This document shows positions 42,985 through 53,300 of a stretch of 64,000 nucleotides of DNA, piece by piece. A program made the translations under genes and the position numbers. This DNA is from Anaerolineae bacterium (GTDB lineage Bacteria; Chloroflexota; Anaerolineae; Anaerolineales; Villigracilaceae), in contig QEXW01000061.1 of assembly GCA_003130845.1 (NCBI GenBank), positions 1-64,000 on the forward strand. Reading direction: 5' to 3'. Under the pieces are notes generated by a model. It had not been told where the DNA came from. It ran no database searches and saw nothing but the letters and a program-made list of their open reading frames with translations. The stretch's first letter is position 1. Each line of letters opens with the position of its first letter.

Positions 42985-45195
42985 TTATGAGTGTTCTTCC
43001 TCTACCGTATCGCCCTCTTCTTTATCAATCAACACTTCCCGCTCGCGGCCACCACCTTGCGAGGGGCCAACGACGCCGATTTCTTCGAGCTGGTCGAGCA
43101 AGCGTGCGGCGCGTGGGTAGCCGATTTTCAACCTGCGTTGCAATAACGAAGCGCTGGCGCGCTGGGTGGTGCGCACAACTTGAATGGCTTGTTCTATCAG
43201 AGCATCCTCGCCTTCTTCGGGTTCGGTCAGCAGGGTTTCCCAGGGAGGCGTATGGCTGGCTGTTTCGGGTGACATCTTTTGCCAGAAGGCAATCATCCGT
43301 TCGATTTCCTGGTCTGTCACCAACACACCCTGGGCGCGAATGGGGGTGCCAACTTCAGGGTTGAGAAACAGCAGGTCGCCCCGCCCAAGCAGCGATTCGG
43401 CCCCAGGGGTATCCAGGATAACGCGGCTATCTACGCTGGATGCTACGGCAAACGCTAGTCGTGCCGGAAAGTTGGCCTTAATCAGGCCGGTTACAACGTC
43501 GGTGCTTGGGCGTTGGGTTGCTACCACCAGGTGAATACCGGTTGCCCGCGCCATTTGGGCCAGACGCACCAAGTGATGCTCGGTTTGGTCGGGAGCCGAC
43601 ATCATCAGGTCGGCCAATTCGTCAATAATCGCGACAATGCGCGGCAAAGGTTTTTTCACCTTACGATTGTAAGCGGCAAGGTCGCGGGCGTGAACGCCTT
43701 CCAGCAAACGGTAGCGATGTTCCATTTCAACCACTAGCCAGCGCAAAACGCCCAGAATGCGCTGCACGTCCGTTTCTACTTTGCCAAGCAGGTGTGGCAG
43801 GCCATTGAAGCGCAGCAACTCGACCATTTTGGCATCAATCATCACCAGCCGCAGGTCTTCCGGGGCGTTATTCATGGCCAAACAGGTGGCAATGGAAGCA
43901 ATGGCGACAGATTTTCCTGAGCCGGTTTGTCCTGCCACCAGCAGGTGGGGCATACGGGCTAGGTCGGCGACAACCGGTTGGCCAGAGACATCGCGTCCGA
44001 GCGCGATGGCTAATGGCGCACCGATTTTGTTAAATGCCTCGCTTTCGAGCAAAGGCCGCAGGCGCACAACCGTTGTGCGCTGATTGGGGACTTCGATGCC
44101 CACATACGCCCGGCCTGGCACCGGGGCTTCAATGCGCAGGCGTTCGGCAGAAAGTGCTAGAGCCAGGTCTTTTTGCAGGGCCGCAATTTGCGCCACGCGC
44201 ACTTTCATCAGTTGGGCTTCTTCTTCGCTGGAGGCGCCCGGCTTTTTAATAAAACCGGGTTGTACGGCAAATTGGGTGACGGTCGGGCCAATCCGAAAGC
44301 CTGTCACTTTGGCCGGGATGCCAAATTCGGATAGTGTTTTTTCAATTAGCCCGGCTGTCTGGTTGATGTGTCGCTCATCGGGGCGGACGGATTGCTCGCC
44401 GAACAAGAGGTTGAGTGGCGGCAAGCGTTCGCCGCGCGCGACCGGCGCAACGGGTTTCGCTTGCTGTGTTTCGGGGATTTTAAAATTCTTACGAAATTGG
44501 GGCGGTAACGTCACCGGTTTTTTAGGAGGCAGGACCGGTTTGGGGGCTTCAGCCGGTGCTTCTACCGGGGGCTGTAGCGCTTCTTCTGGTGCAGGGGGTG
44601 GGGTTCCTGGCGGGGTTTCTCCGGCAATTTCCCATAACTTGGTTTCAAGAGGAGGCAGCAAGTTAAAGCCAAAAAACAGGGAAACCAACCAGGTGAAAAC
44701 GATGAGTGGTGCGCGTAGAAAATCACTTCCAAACAATTTGTTTAGCACAATTCCGGTAAACTCAGCCAGCGCCCAGCCCAGATAGCCGCCATCTTCGCCA
44801 TGTGCAGCGCGTTCGATGGAGACACCACCCAGTAAGGAGAACAAAGCGAGCGTGCTGAAGGCTGCAATTTCGAGCGCAATCACGCGCTCCCAGCGAATGC
44901 GCACATCCCCTTGCACGCGTTGACGCAAGAGAACCAGCCCTGCCAGGCCTGATGCAATGACTACGAACGCACTACCCCAGCCAAGCCATTTCCAAAGAAT
45001 GTTTGCCCAGGGGGTGAGCAGCAGGCCGCCCGTTAGGTCAATCAGTGCTAGCAGGGTCATCAGCGAAAAGGCAAGCAGAATGACCCCGGCGGCATCGGAT
45101 GCAAAACGGCCAAAGTGAGCGTAGGCGCGTTCTAGCCAGTCAAACCAATCGGTGGCTGTAGATTGTGCGGTGCGGTTGGAAGGTTCGCGAGACAT
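42985..45195 (-). CDS. ftsK: FtsK/SpoIIIE DNA translocase
   Basis: 736 residues. Four N-terminal membrane helices (about 30-180), a Pro/Ala-rich linker (about 195-250), the alpha-beta motor with Walker A VAGQTGSGKSVAIAS and Walker B IVAIIDELADLMM, and a C-terminal gamma winged helix (about 660-725, ASASLLQRRLKIGYPRAARL). Moves DNA across the septum and assists chromosome dimer resolution. The linker is short compared with E. coli FtsK and close to SpoIIIE. It sits inside an envelope-gene run. Confidence 0.95.
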   Translation of the reverse strand: MSREPSNRTAQSTATDWFDWLERAYAHFGRFASDAAGVILLAFSLMTLLALIDLTGGLLLTPWANILWKWLGWGSAFVVIASGLAGLVLLRQRVQGDVRIRWERVIALEIAAFSTLALFSLLGGVSIERAAHGEDGGYLGWALAEFTGIVLNKLFGSDFLRAPLIVFTWLVSLFFGFNLLPPLETKLWEIAGETPPGTPPPAPEEALQPPVEAPAEAPKPVLPPKKPVTLPPQFRKNFKIPETQQAKPVAPVARGERLPPLNLLFGEQSVRPDERHINQTAGLIEKTLSEFGIPAKVTGFRIGPTVTQFAVQPGFIKKPGASSEEEAQLMKVRVAQIAALQKDLALALSAERLRIEAPVPGRAYVGIEVPNQRTTVVRLRPLLESEAFNKIGAPLAIALGRDVSGQPVVADLARMPHLLVAGQTGSGKSVAIASIATCLAMNNAPEDLRLVMIDAKMVELLRFNGLPHLLGKVETDVQRILGVLRWLVVEMEHRYRLLEGVHARDLAAYNRKVKKPLPRIVAIIDELADLMMSAPDQTEHHLVRLAQMARATGIHLVVATQRPSTDVVTGLIKANFPARLAFAVASSVDSRVILDTPGAESLLGRGDLLFLNPEVGTPIRAQGVLVTDQEIERMIAFWQKMSPETASHTPPWETLLTEPEEGEDALIEQAIQVVRTTQRASASLLQRRLKIGYPRAARLLDQLEEIGVVGPSQGGGREREVLIDKEEGDTVEEEHS

Positions 45196-45200
45196 CCGGG

Positions 45201-46193
45201 TTATTTCCCGTCCAGTTTCAGGCTCAAGCCCAGGCGCTGACGCGCGGCATCCAGAGCCAAGATACGGACGTTGATGCGTTGTCCTTCTTTGAACGTTTCG
45301 CGCAGAGGCAGAGCATTTTCGGGAATTTGGGTGGCATGAACTAACCCTTCTAGGCCTTCATCCAGTCGGGCAAAGATGCCATAGGATGCCACGGTGGTGA
45401 TGGTGGCTGGAACGATGTCGCCAATTGCGTAACGCAGGTGCACCGTCTCCCAGGGGTTGGGTTGAAGGCGCTTGAGGCTCAATGCAATCCGACAGCGCTC
45501 AGGCAGAATGTCAAGCACTTGGACTTCCAAGCGTTGACCGATTTGAACGATATGTGCCGGATGGATGACGCGCCCCCAAGAGAGCTCGGAGATGTGAATC
45601 AGGCCTTCTACCCCGCCCAGGTCTACAAATACGCCGAAATCGGTGATGTTGGTCACTTCGCCGCTGGTGATTACACCCGGGCGCAAGTGTGAGAATAACT
45701 GGGCGCGCCGTCCAGCACCTGCACGCGCTGCCCGTTCTGAAAAGACGATGCGGCCCTCCGCCGCTACACATTCGATGACCTTCAGGCTTAAATCACGCCC
45801 AACATACGTAGCCAAAAATTGCTCACGCTCGTTGTCGGTCTGGCAGGTCATATCTACTAGATGTGAGTAAGGCACGAAGCCGGCCAGATTGTGGCCTTCG
45901 ACCAGCAAGCCGCCTCGGTTATAGCCTGTGACGAGTAGAGTGACGACCTGGTCTTGTTTGTACACCGTTTCGGCATACGCCCAGTCCACTGCTGGAGGGG
46001 CGGGTTTAGTTTCTACAGCGGCAGGCAAATTCAATGGCGGGGCTTTTGGCTGTTCGGACGGTGCAAACGATTCGACCCGCGCTCGCTGCATGGAAAACAA
46101 GCGTTCTTCGTCTGCCAGAACGGACTGCCACCATCCTTCATCGAGGGGCTCATCTGTTGTATCAACCGTTGGTGATTTGAGTGCATATACCAT
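45201..46193 (-). CDS. S1-domain RNA-binding protein (three S1 repeats)
   Basis: 330 residues with a non-conserved N-terminal 90 residues and three S1 RNA-binding domains (about 105-175, 180-245, 255-330). The clearest are SGEVTNITDFGVFVDLGGVE and IHISELS in the second and ATITTVASYGIFARLDEGLE in the third. It is shorter than ribosomal protein S1 (four to six S1 domains) and may be an S1-like auxiliary factor. Start at 46193 after AAAGGAGG, with a long spacer of about 14 bases. Confidence 0.85.
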   Translation of the reverse strand: MVYALKSPTVDTTDEPLDEGWWQSVLADEERLFSMQRARVESFAPSEQPKAPPLNLPAAVETKPAPPAVDWAYAETVYKQDQVVTLLVTGYNRGGLLVEGHNLAGFVPYSHLVDMTCQTDNEREQFLATYVGRDLSLKVIECVAAEGRIVFSERAARAGAGRRAQLFSHLRPGVITSGEVTNITDFGVFVDLGGVEGLIHISELSWGRVIHPAHIVQIGQRLEVQVLDILPERCRIALSLKRLQPNPWETVHLRYAIGDIVPATITTVASYGIFARLDEGLEGLVHATQIPENALPLRETFKEGQRINVRILALDAARQRLGLSLKLDGK

Positions 46194-46203
46194 TAAACTT
46201 CTT

Positions 46204-48126
46204 TCAACCTCCTTTTGCGGAGTTTCTTTGGGCTTCCATTTCCAAGATAGCCTTGGCCACCACTTCGACAGCAATGCGTTGCTTGCGATATAAATCTGCT
46301 TCGGACATGGCAAGGCGGCTGGCGACTTCGCGCACTTTGCGGCCTTCGATGAATTTCAAATCTAGAATATTATATAAAATCCATTCTGTTGTAAAGCGGC
46401 GTTCGCCTTCGGGGCGCACTTGTTCAACCGCGCGTTTGAGAATGGCCCGCAAGGCATTTGGCAAGTTGCCATCGTATTCTTTGCGGGCTGTTTCCTGCAC
46501 AATGCGCAAGTTCATTAAGGGAGATTCGGTTAGTTTAGGCCCGCCCCAGTAATGGTTGAGGGCTTCACGGACCCACTCGGCCACATCTGGCGCCGGAGGA
46601 AAGTCTTCGGTGAGCGCTGTCGCTGCGTCGAAGCGCCCCATAGCGCGGATGCGTTGAATCACTTCCACTTGGGGTTCCATCTCTTCGAGCGAACGGAAAA
46701 TCCGTTGTTGTAGTTGTCGGTCTTCGAGCGCTAACGCCGCCCGTTCTGCCAACAGCCAAAGGGCGTTGCGTTGGTCGGTTTCGAGCGTTTGTTGACCTGG
46801 GTTGCGCGCTACACCTAGCAGCCCAATCACCGGTGGTGGTTGGTCAGGGTTCATGCCAAGACTGCGGTGGGCATGCAGGGGCAAAATCCAGTGGTCATTC
46901 CAGAGAAATTCGTTTTTGCCACTCTCTTCTCGAACGATTTCTAGCGCTTGTGGTAGGTTGCCTCGCTCTAAAAAGGGCCGCCCAGCGGTAATGAGCAGAG
47001 AGGGTTCTGCTCCATCGAGCGCAGCCACGAAGGCCGAGGGAGATTGCATGTGGTCTCGTACAGCGGCGAGAATGGCCTCGAGGAACTGACGCAAGTCGCC
47101 CTGGGTGAGCAGGCGCTCTTCGATGTTTTGTAAGAAACTGAGTTCCGCCTTATCGCCGCCAAAAAAGAGCGCTCGTTCCCACACGGGGGCCAGCACGGTG
47201 ATGAGATGTTCCATGAGTAGGACAGTTGCCACCACGGCAACCGGTACGAAGGCGTTATAGGTGAGACCAAAGAACTCGCCACCTCGTCGCACCAGGGTCA
47301 GAACTGCCAAGGTGAGCGAAGCCGTTGCCGGGCCGCGCATAATCCACTTGAAGAGGCGACTCTTGACCACTCTATCAGGCCAGGAAACCCCAAAAAACGC
47401 TACGGCATACGCCATGATAACCAGTAAGATTCCCACTGCAATATTGATTAACGTGGATGCACTCCAAAACGCAAGTGGATATTCTTCTGCCAGGTGATAC
47501 CCAAACAGCATGTAGGGATAAGAACCCAGCGCTGGGGCGGTGGCTCCTGCCATCAGGTAGAACATGCGGCGGCGACCGGAACGGGTTAGCATGCGCCGGT
47601 AAGCGCGTAGGAAATTGAAGCCTGCTATCAGCATAGCCAGCAGGTAATACAGGGTGAATATGTCCGTCCACAGCGTGCGGCTGAGGTAGGGTGCAGTACG
47701 CGCTGTTGCTACGAGCGGGCCAACCAACTCACCCCAAATTAAGATTCCTAAGAAGGCCGCGGAAACTAGGTAAAGCGCACGCACAACCACTCTCCGGCGT
47801 CCGCGTGAGGGGCGCCCGGCTGTGACTAGCAGGGCATCGGAGAGGTGAATGTAAGAAGCCGGTAAAAAGACCAGCCCTAACCATTCTAGGCGCAGAAAAA
47901 GTTCGACCAGTTCGGTTGTTTCTACGGCGCTCTGAATGGATTCGGCGGTGAAAATCACCACGACCGAGAGCAAAATGATGGCAAACGAACGCGCTACCCG
48001 GTCACGCAGGTTGAATGTCAGCGCATATATCAGCAAGGAAAAAGCGGTGATGGCAATTCCCGCTGTGACAATCTGGTTGAGCGTTTTGACCCCCGCCAAA
48101 AAGCCATCCAACCAACCGCTAATCAT
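46204..48126 (-). CDS. 7TM-GAF protein with C-terminal helix-turn-helix, no kinase domain
   Basis: 640 residues. Seven or eight helices fill residues about 1-320 (like the 7TM region of histidine kinases). A GAF-type region at about 340-480 includes SAFVAALDG and LLAERAALALED. The C-terminal 150 residues end in ILYNILDLKFIEGRKVREVA, SRLAMSEADLYRKQ, a helix-turn-helix like sigma-70 region 4. No histidine-kinase H-box or ATPase motif is present. It may be a membrane-held transcription regulator. The gene 10 bp downstream encodes the S1 protein. Function not known. Confidence 0.75.
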   Translation of the reverse strand: MISGWLDGFLAGVKTLNQIVTAGIAITAFSLLIYALTFNLRDRVARSFAIILLSVVVIFTAESIQSAVETTELVELFLRLEWLGLVFLPASYIHLSDALLVTAGRPSRGRRRVVVRALYLVSAAFLGILIWGELVGPLVATARTAPYLSRTLWTDIFTLYYLLAMLIAGFNFLRAYRRMLTRSGRRRMFYLMAGATAPALGSYPYMLFGYHLAEEYPLAFWSASTLINIAVGILLVIMAYAVAFFGVSWPDRVVKSRLFKWIMRGPATASLTLAVLTLVRRGGEFFGLTYNAFVPVAVVATVLLMEHLITVLAPVWERALFFGGDKAELSFLQNIEERLLTQGDLRQFLEAILAAVRDHMQSPSAFVAALDGAEPSLLITAGRPFLERGNLPQALEIVREESGKNEFLWNDHWILPLHAHRSLGMNPDQPPPVIGLLGVARNPGQQTLETDQRNALWLLAERAALALEDRQLQQRIFRSLEEMEPQVEVIQRIRAMGRFDAATALTEDFPPAPDVAEWVREALNHYWGGPKLTESPLMNLRIVQETARKEYDGNLPNALRAILKRAVEQVRPEGERRFTTEWILYNILDLKFIEGRKVREVASRLAMSEADLYRKQRIAVEVVAKAILEMEAQRNSAKGG

Positions 48127-48149
48127 TTCGACCTTCCAAAAGTAGAGTT

Positions 48150-48683
48150 CTAAAGCGGACGTGAAAAAAATAAGGCTACATCTCTGGTGGAATAATATTG
48201 GTCATTATACCCGCAGAATTCAAACCCGAGTTTATAAAACATGCGAACTGCGGGCGCGTTTTTCGACTGCGTTTCAATAATAACGCGGCGCAACCCACGC
48301 TGAACACCCCAGTTTTCTACAGCGGCAATTAATTTGCGCGCTAGTCCTTGTCGGCGCACTGGACGCCCTACCACTATATCGGTAATCCAGACGGCATGCG
48401 GAACGAAGGCATCGGTAAAACGAATGTAGGCGATGGCTTCCATCCCGTGCATGGCGCTAAACATGGGGCGGATGTGCCAGGTATCGGGTAATTCTTGTGC
48501 CGGGCGTGGGTATTCTAACCGGATGGTACGCGGCAAGCGCACCTCGCGCAAGAGCGACTCGATTTGACCAGGTTCGCGGCGTACATCCAACTGCCAGACG
48601 TAATCGGTCTCAATTGAATGGTCAAGTGCTGCCAGGCGCGGCAGGTCGGTGGATACGGTGTTGCGAATCTCGATTTCGGCCAT
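48150..48683 (-). CDS. GNAT-family N-acetyltransferase
   Basis: 177 residues. Acetyl-CoA-binding motif VVGRPVRRQGLARKLIAAVE with IIETQSKNAPAVRMFYKLGF following, the core GNAT arrangement. A basic start MAEIEIRNTVSTDLPRLAALD is typical. The acceptor is unknown. It has a short 6-bp gap from the membrane-protein gene. Confidence 0.85.
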   Translation of the reverse strand: MAEIEIRNTVSTDLPRLAALDHSIETDYVWQLDVRREPGQIESLLREVRLPRTIRLEYPRPAQELPDTWHIRPMFSAMHGMEAIAYIRFTDAFVPHAVWITDIVVGRPVRRQGLARKLIAAVENWGVQRGLRRVIIETQSKNAPAVRMFYKLGFEFCGYNDQYYSTRDVALFFSRPL

Positions 48684-48689
48684 ACAGTT

Positions 48690-49361
48690 TCAGGGTGCCA
48701 CAATGCGAATAGGAATGATACAAGGCGGCAGAGTTTCACCTAGATTGTTGGTGGCAACCAGGCGTAACTGGTAATCGCCTGGCGTTAGGAGAGAAGTATC
48801 CCAAAGATTTAACTCTCCATCTATTTTTATTTGATTATCTGCCGCAATGGTCATCCATTCGTCACTGCCGGCCACAGCATACTCGTATTTGAAAAATCCT
48901 AAATCCGGCAAATTGACGGTGACGCGTGGAGTAATTTTACCTTTCAATGCCTCGCCTGGTTGAGGAAAGGTGAATATTAATTGATTAGGAAGACAACCCA
49001 CGCTGCCCGGCGGAGTGGGTATGGCGGTCGCATTGACCGGCGATGGATTGGATTGTGGCGGGACGCCTGCGGGAGCCGTCAGGCTCAAGGTGGCCGTTGG
49101 AATGAATGTAGAGGCCGGTAAATAGGGCGCAATAAACGTCACCAAGCAAAATTGGGAAAGCGCAATCAACACAAACAGCAGAAAGAATGAGCCGGAAATA
49201 CGTACCCGCTGGAAAATCAGCTCTTTTTCCAGGCCAAAGACTGCTAGTCTCCACTCTGACCAAGCCGAGAGCAAGGCGCGCAGAGAAACTGCAGCGCCTG
49301 CGCCTAAAATCAGGTAGATGAGTGTCTCATAGTCCTTGAAAAAGCGCAGCAGTGACTCCAC
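48690..49361 (-). CDS. Membrane-anchored extracytoplasmic protein of unknown function
   Basis: 223 residues. Two N-terminal hydrophobic stretches (LIYLILGAGAAVSLRALLSA and the segment near SFFLLFVLIALSQFCLVTFI) are followed by a Pro/Thr/Ala-rich linker and an exported beta-rich domain (ITPRVTVNLPDLGFFKYEYA, GDYQLRLVATNNLGETLPPC). The domain looks immunoglobulin-like, as in ligand or carbohydrate-binding surface modules. No further identification. Confidence 0.65.
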   Translation of the reverse strand: MESLLRFFKDYETLIYLILGAGAAVSLRALLSAWSEWRLAVFGLEKELIFQRVRISGSFFLLFVLIALSQFCLVTFIAPYLPASTFIPTATLSLTAPAGVPPQSNPSPVNATAIPTPPGSVGCLPNQLIFTFPQPGEALKGKITPRVTVNLPDLGFFKYEYAVAGSDEWMTIAADNQIKIDGELNLWDTSLLTPGDYQLRLVATNNLGETLPPCIIPIRIVAP

Positions 49362-49373
49362 AATTTCACCAGG

Positions 49374-50219
49374 CTAGGGCAATTTGTTTAATACACCACG
49401 CAACACGCTCTCCAGCTTGGGAACCATCACCTTGCCGGCCTCCAGCACCTCCTCGTGCGAAGTAATCGTATTTCCATCTAGGTTCGCTTTGTTGCTAATG
49501 CCTGAAATGCCCAAGACCCGCATCCCGCCATGGCGGGCGACAATCACTTCCGGCACGGTGGACATCCCCACCGCATCGGCGCCAACGGCGCGTAGAAAAC
49601 GCAAATCGGCCGGGCTTTCAAAGGATGGGCCGCTCAAGCCGACGTAGACTCCTTCGTGAAGTAAAACGCTGCGCTCACGAGCCGCTTGGCGGGCGAGTTC
49701 TAGCAAAGCGCGGTCGTAGGTTTGACTCATGTCTGGAAAGCGCACCCCTAGTTCTTCGATGTTAGGTCCAACCAGGGGGTTGAAGCCCATCATGCCAATC
49801 AAATTGAGATTATCTGTAATCAACATCAGGTCACCAGGTGCATAATCGGGATTGATGGCACCCGCTGCATTGGTGACCACTAACATTTCGATGCCCATCC
49901 GTTGCATCACACGCACCGGAAAGGTCACTTGTGACATGGAATAGCCCTCGTAGAAATGAACCCGCCCTTGCATAACCATGACGACCTGTTTTTCCAGTTC
50001 GCCGATGACGAGCCGACCGGCGTGTCCCCATACAGTGGAAGTTGGCCAGTGTGGTATCTCGGAAAAGGGGATAATATCGGCGTTCTCAATCGAATCGGCT
50101 AATCCCCCTAGGCCAGAGCCAAGAATCAGCGCTATAGTGGGGCGGTGTTGTGTACGGCTACGAACGGCCTCGGCGGCGGCATCCATTTGTTCGAGCGTCA
50201 TGAAAGGCTGATTTGTCAT
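49374..50219 (-). CDS. Purine nucleoside phosphorylase
   Basis: 281 residues of the low-molecular-weight trimeric PNP type (PunA), which splits inosine and guanosine with phosphate. Motifs are IALILGSGLGGLADSIE, GHAGRLVIGELE, MQGRVHFYEGY and VTNAAGAINPDYAPGDLMLI, with SNKANLDGNTITSHEEVL near the C-terminus. Starts are possible at 50219 (MTNQPFM) or 50231 (MDLNMT); I prefer the first. It begins the 50219-38178 run and provides purine salvage. Confidence 0.93.
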   Translation of the reverse strand: MTNQPFMTLEQMDAAAEAVRSRTQHRPTIALILGSGLGGLADSIENADIIPFSEIPHWPTSTVWGHAGRLVIGELEKQVVMVMQGRVHFYEGYSMSQVTFPVRVMQRMGIEMLVVTNAAGAINPDYAPGDLMLITDNLNLIGMMGFNPLVGPNIEELGVRFPDMSQTYDRALLELARQAARERSVLLHEGVYVGLSGPSFESPADLRFLRAVGADAVGMSTVPEVIVARHGGMRVLGISGISNKANLDGNTITSHEEVLEAGKVMVPKLESVLRGVLNKLP

Positions 50220-50339
50220 GTTTAAATCCATTTCTCTGAGGGGTTGGAATTTGTAGCAAAAATTATAACCTATCGTATCAACGCACAAAGCAGGTTTCTA
50301 AAACTTGCTTTATCAATTGCTTGTCACTGAAATACACCT

Positions 50340-53300
50340 ATGCTATCCTCAGCAACAATGAAGCCTCAAAAGAACCATTCTCTGGTCGCAAGTGGCTTAT
50401 TTGTGCTGATTTTTGCAGCACAGTTTCTGTTTCTGATACCTTATCCAAAGATATTCTTGTTTGCGGATATGCCCGAGTGGGTGGCGAATGTATTGGGTGC
50501 GGCGTTTTTCTTGCATGGCATCTTGCTCATCTCATCTAAGCTGTTCAATGCGCCCGCAGCGACGCAATCTATGTTCAATCTGGCTGCATCTACCATGCTG
50601 ATGATGATTGCCTGGACTTACTTTCAGTTTGCCCTGTTTATTGAGAGTTTTGTCCTAGCCGCCCTTGGGTTGGCATTTTTTTTGTGTAATTGGATGAAAA
50701 CCCGGCGAGAATGGCTGATTGTTATCTTGCAGTGGGTCAATCTTGGGATTGGGATTGGCTTGCTATGGCACCCTGAATTTCTTTTGACCGCACCCGTTTA
50801 TCATCCACTCCGCCAAATGCCGATTCTCTTGGCCATAGTGTTTGTTGGAAGTGCACTGGTGAGCTTGGCCATGGGATGGCTGCCGGCTTTCTATGGGGGG
50901 AAGGCCGGGCGTTTTTTGGCCTTGCCCTGGTTACTGTGGATATTGGCCTTCGTTCCTTCATTTGAGTTGCCCAATATTGGCGTTGCCATGAGCGTAGGGG
51001 TGCCACTGATGCTGCATGAATTTATCCCTTGGCAATGGGTCATTATGCGTCAGGGGATGGAAATCGGCCGCCGATTCTTTGTGCTGGTAGCACTCTCGCA
51101 GGCTGCTCTCCTGGTGCTTATGACTTGGGCCGTTCGCTATATCGAACTTAATTTGGGATTACAAGTGCAGGAAATTCGCTATGGCATGCTGATAGTGTTC
51201 AATTTTATGGGCTTGCTTTCGATTTTGACTGTGGTGTGGATTAATTTTTCGATTAACGGCGCGTTTGCCGGCTTGGCCGGCCTCAACCCGCAGACCCAGC
51301 CCCCCCAGCCTAAAGGCTTCTTGAAGCGTTTAGCCCATAGCATGTTGGAGCCATTTCAGGTTTCGCAAGCCTACATTGGTGAAATCGTTCAATCGCGGCG
51401 TGATTATGAAGCCTTGTTGGCGCAGCAATTGGCAGCAGAACGGCGTCGTGTTGCACAATTGAGCCTGCTGCATGACCTGAACCGTAACCTGGAAGTTGTC
51501 CTGGACCCACCCGTTGCTGCGCAATTGACTGTCAATGCTGTTCAGAATGCATTAGCGGGTTCGCTGGTTGTTGTCCTGCGTTATGATGAAGAGCGAGAAG
51601 AGATGGTGGTGTTGGCTGCCAGTGGTCCAAACGCCAGTCAAATTCCACCGGGCTACCGGCAATCCATTTCGGTAGGGATTATTGGACGCACAGCCCGTTT
51701 GCGCCGCACGCAACTTGCCTCGGATACGCATCTTGACCCGGATTATTTTCGCCTGGATGGTTGGGATGCTCGCTGTGAACTGGTAGTACCGCTGTTACAT
51801 CACCATCATCTGCGGGGGGTTATTCTGGTTGACCATCCGGAAGCCAATTATTTCGATGACAGCGATATACGTACACTCGAAACAGTCGCTATTCAATTGG
51901 TGACTTCCTGGCTGCGGAGCGAACATGACCAACGCCTGACCAATTTGATTAATGCTGGTATTAGTCTCTCGACCACCTTAGATGTCGAGAGCGTCATCCA
52001 ACAAGTCGCTCAGGTGGCGCAAAAGACCCTTGAGGCGCAATTCACCTTCGTGGCGCTTGTAGACCAAGTGGGTGGCTTTAACCGCACTGCGCATGTTGGT
52101 TATGCTCCCATTTTGTTAGAAGCACTCGCCACCGACCCAGGGGGGAATCATCTGATTCAATCGGTGCTAAATAGCACGGCCCCCGTGCGTTTACGCGATG
52201 TGCGCAAAAGATTTAGCAGCACTCCTACCGGCAGCAATGAACTGCGCAGCCTGCTGGCTGTTTCTATTCGCTTGCGGCAATCAGCCATCGGCGCTATTCT
52301 GGCGTTTGGCAAGCAAGGCGGAAATTCATTTTCTGAGAGTGACGAATCTCTCATTAGCCTGTTGGCAACGCAATCGGCGGCGGCGATTGAGTCCACTTGG
52401 CTGTATCAGGAATTGCGCTCGATGTTGACAACTGCTACGCATCTCTATCAACTCAGCACCAAAATTTTGCTCTCGGAACATCTTGCCGATGCCGCTAGCG
52501 CCATTGCCGAAACCGCTTTTCAACTGAGTAAAGGAATTGCTGCTGGCATTGTGTTACTCTCTCCCGAAAAAGAAGTGGAAGCGCGCGTGCAAATTGATGA
52601 AAGCGGTGTGCATCCTGGCTCGCAGCACCCCATGACGCTTATCAACGACGCACTTGAGCATGGACAAACCATTATTACCTCAGGACCAAACAACACCCAG
52701 CGTATTTGCCTGCCTTTGCAAACCCCGCGCCGCCAATATGGCGCGCTCTGGATACAAGTGGATGAGAACCAAACCGTCAGCAGCCGATTTTCGGATACCA
52801 TGCGTTCGCTGGCAAATCAGGCGGCCATTGCCCTGGAACGGGGCATTTTACTGGTCGAAACCCGTAAGCAGGCCGAACAGCTCGAAGCCGCTTACCGCCA
52901 ACTCGAGCTGACTTACGACCAAACGCTGCGTGCGCTCTCCTCCGCGCTAGATGCCCGTGACCGCGAAACAGAAGGTCACAGTCTGCGCGTCTCACGGCTA
53001 GCAACCGAGCTGGGTAAACGCGTGGGGCTGACCCCCGAACAGGCCAAGGTGATGGAACGCGGTGCTATCTTACATGATATTGGAAAAATTGGTATTAGCG
53101 ACACCATCTTGCTCAAACCCGGCCCACTGACTCCTGATGAGTGGGAAACCATGCGGCTGCATCCTGATATTGGCGCACGCATCATTGAGGGTATTCCCTT
53201 TCTGAAAGATGCCTTGCCGGTGATTCGGTATCATCAAGAACGCTGGGATGGGAGTGGTTATCCGATTGGCCTGAAAGGCTACGACATTCCCTTGATGGCG

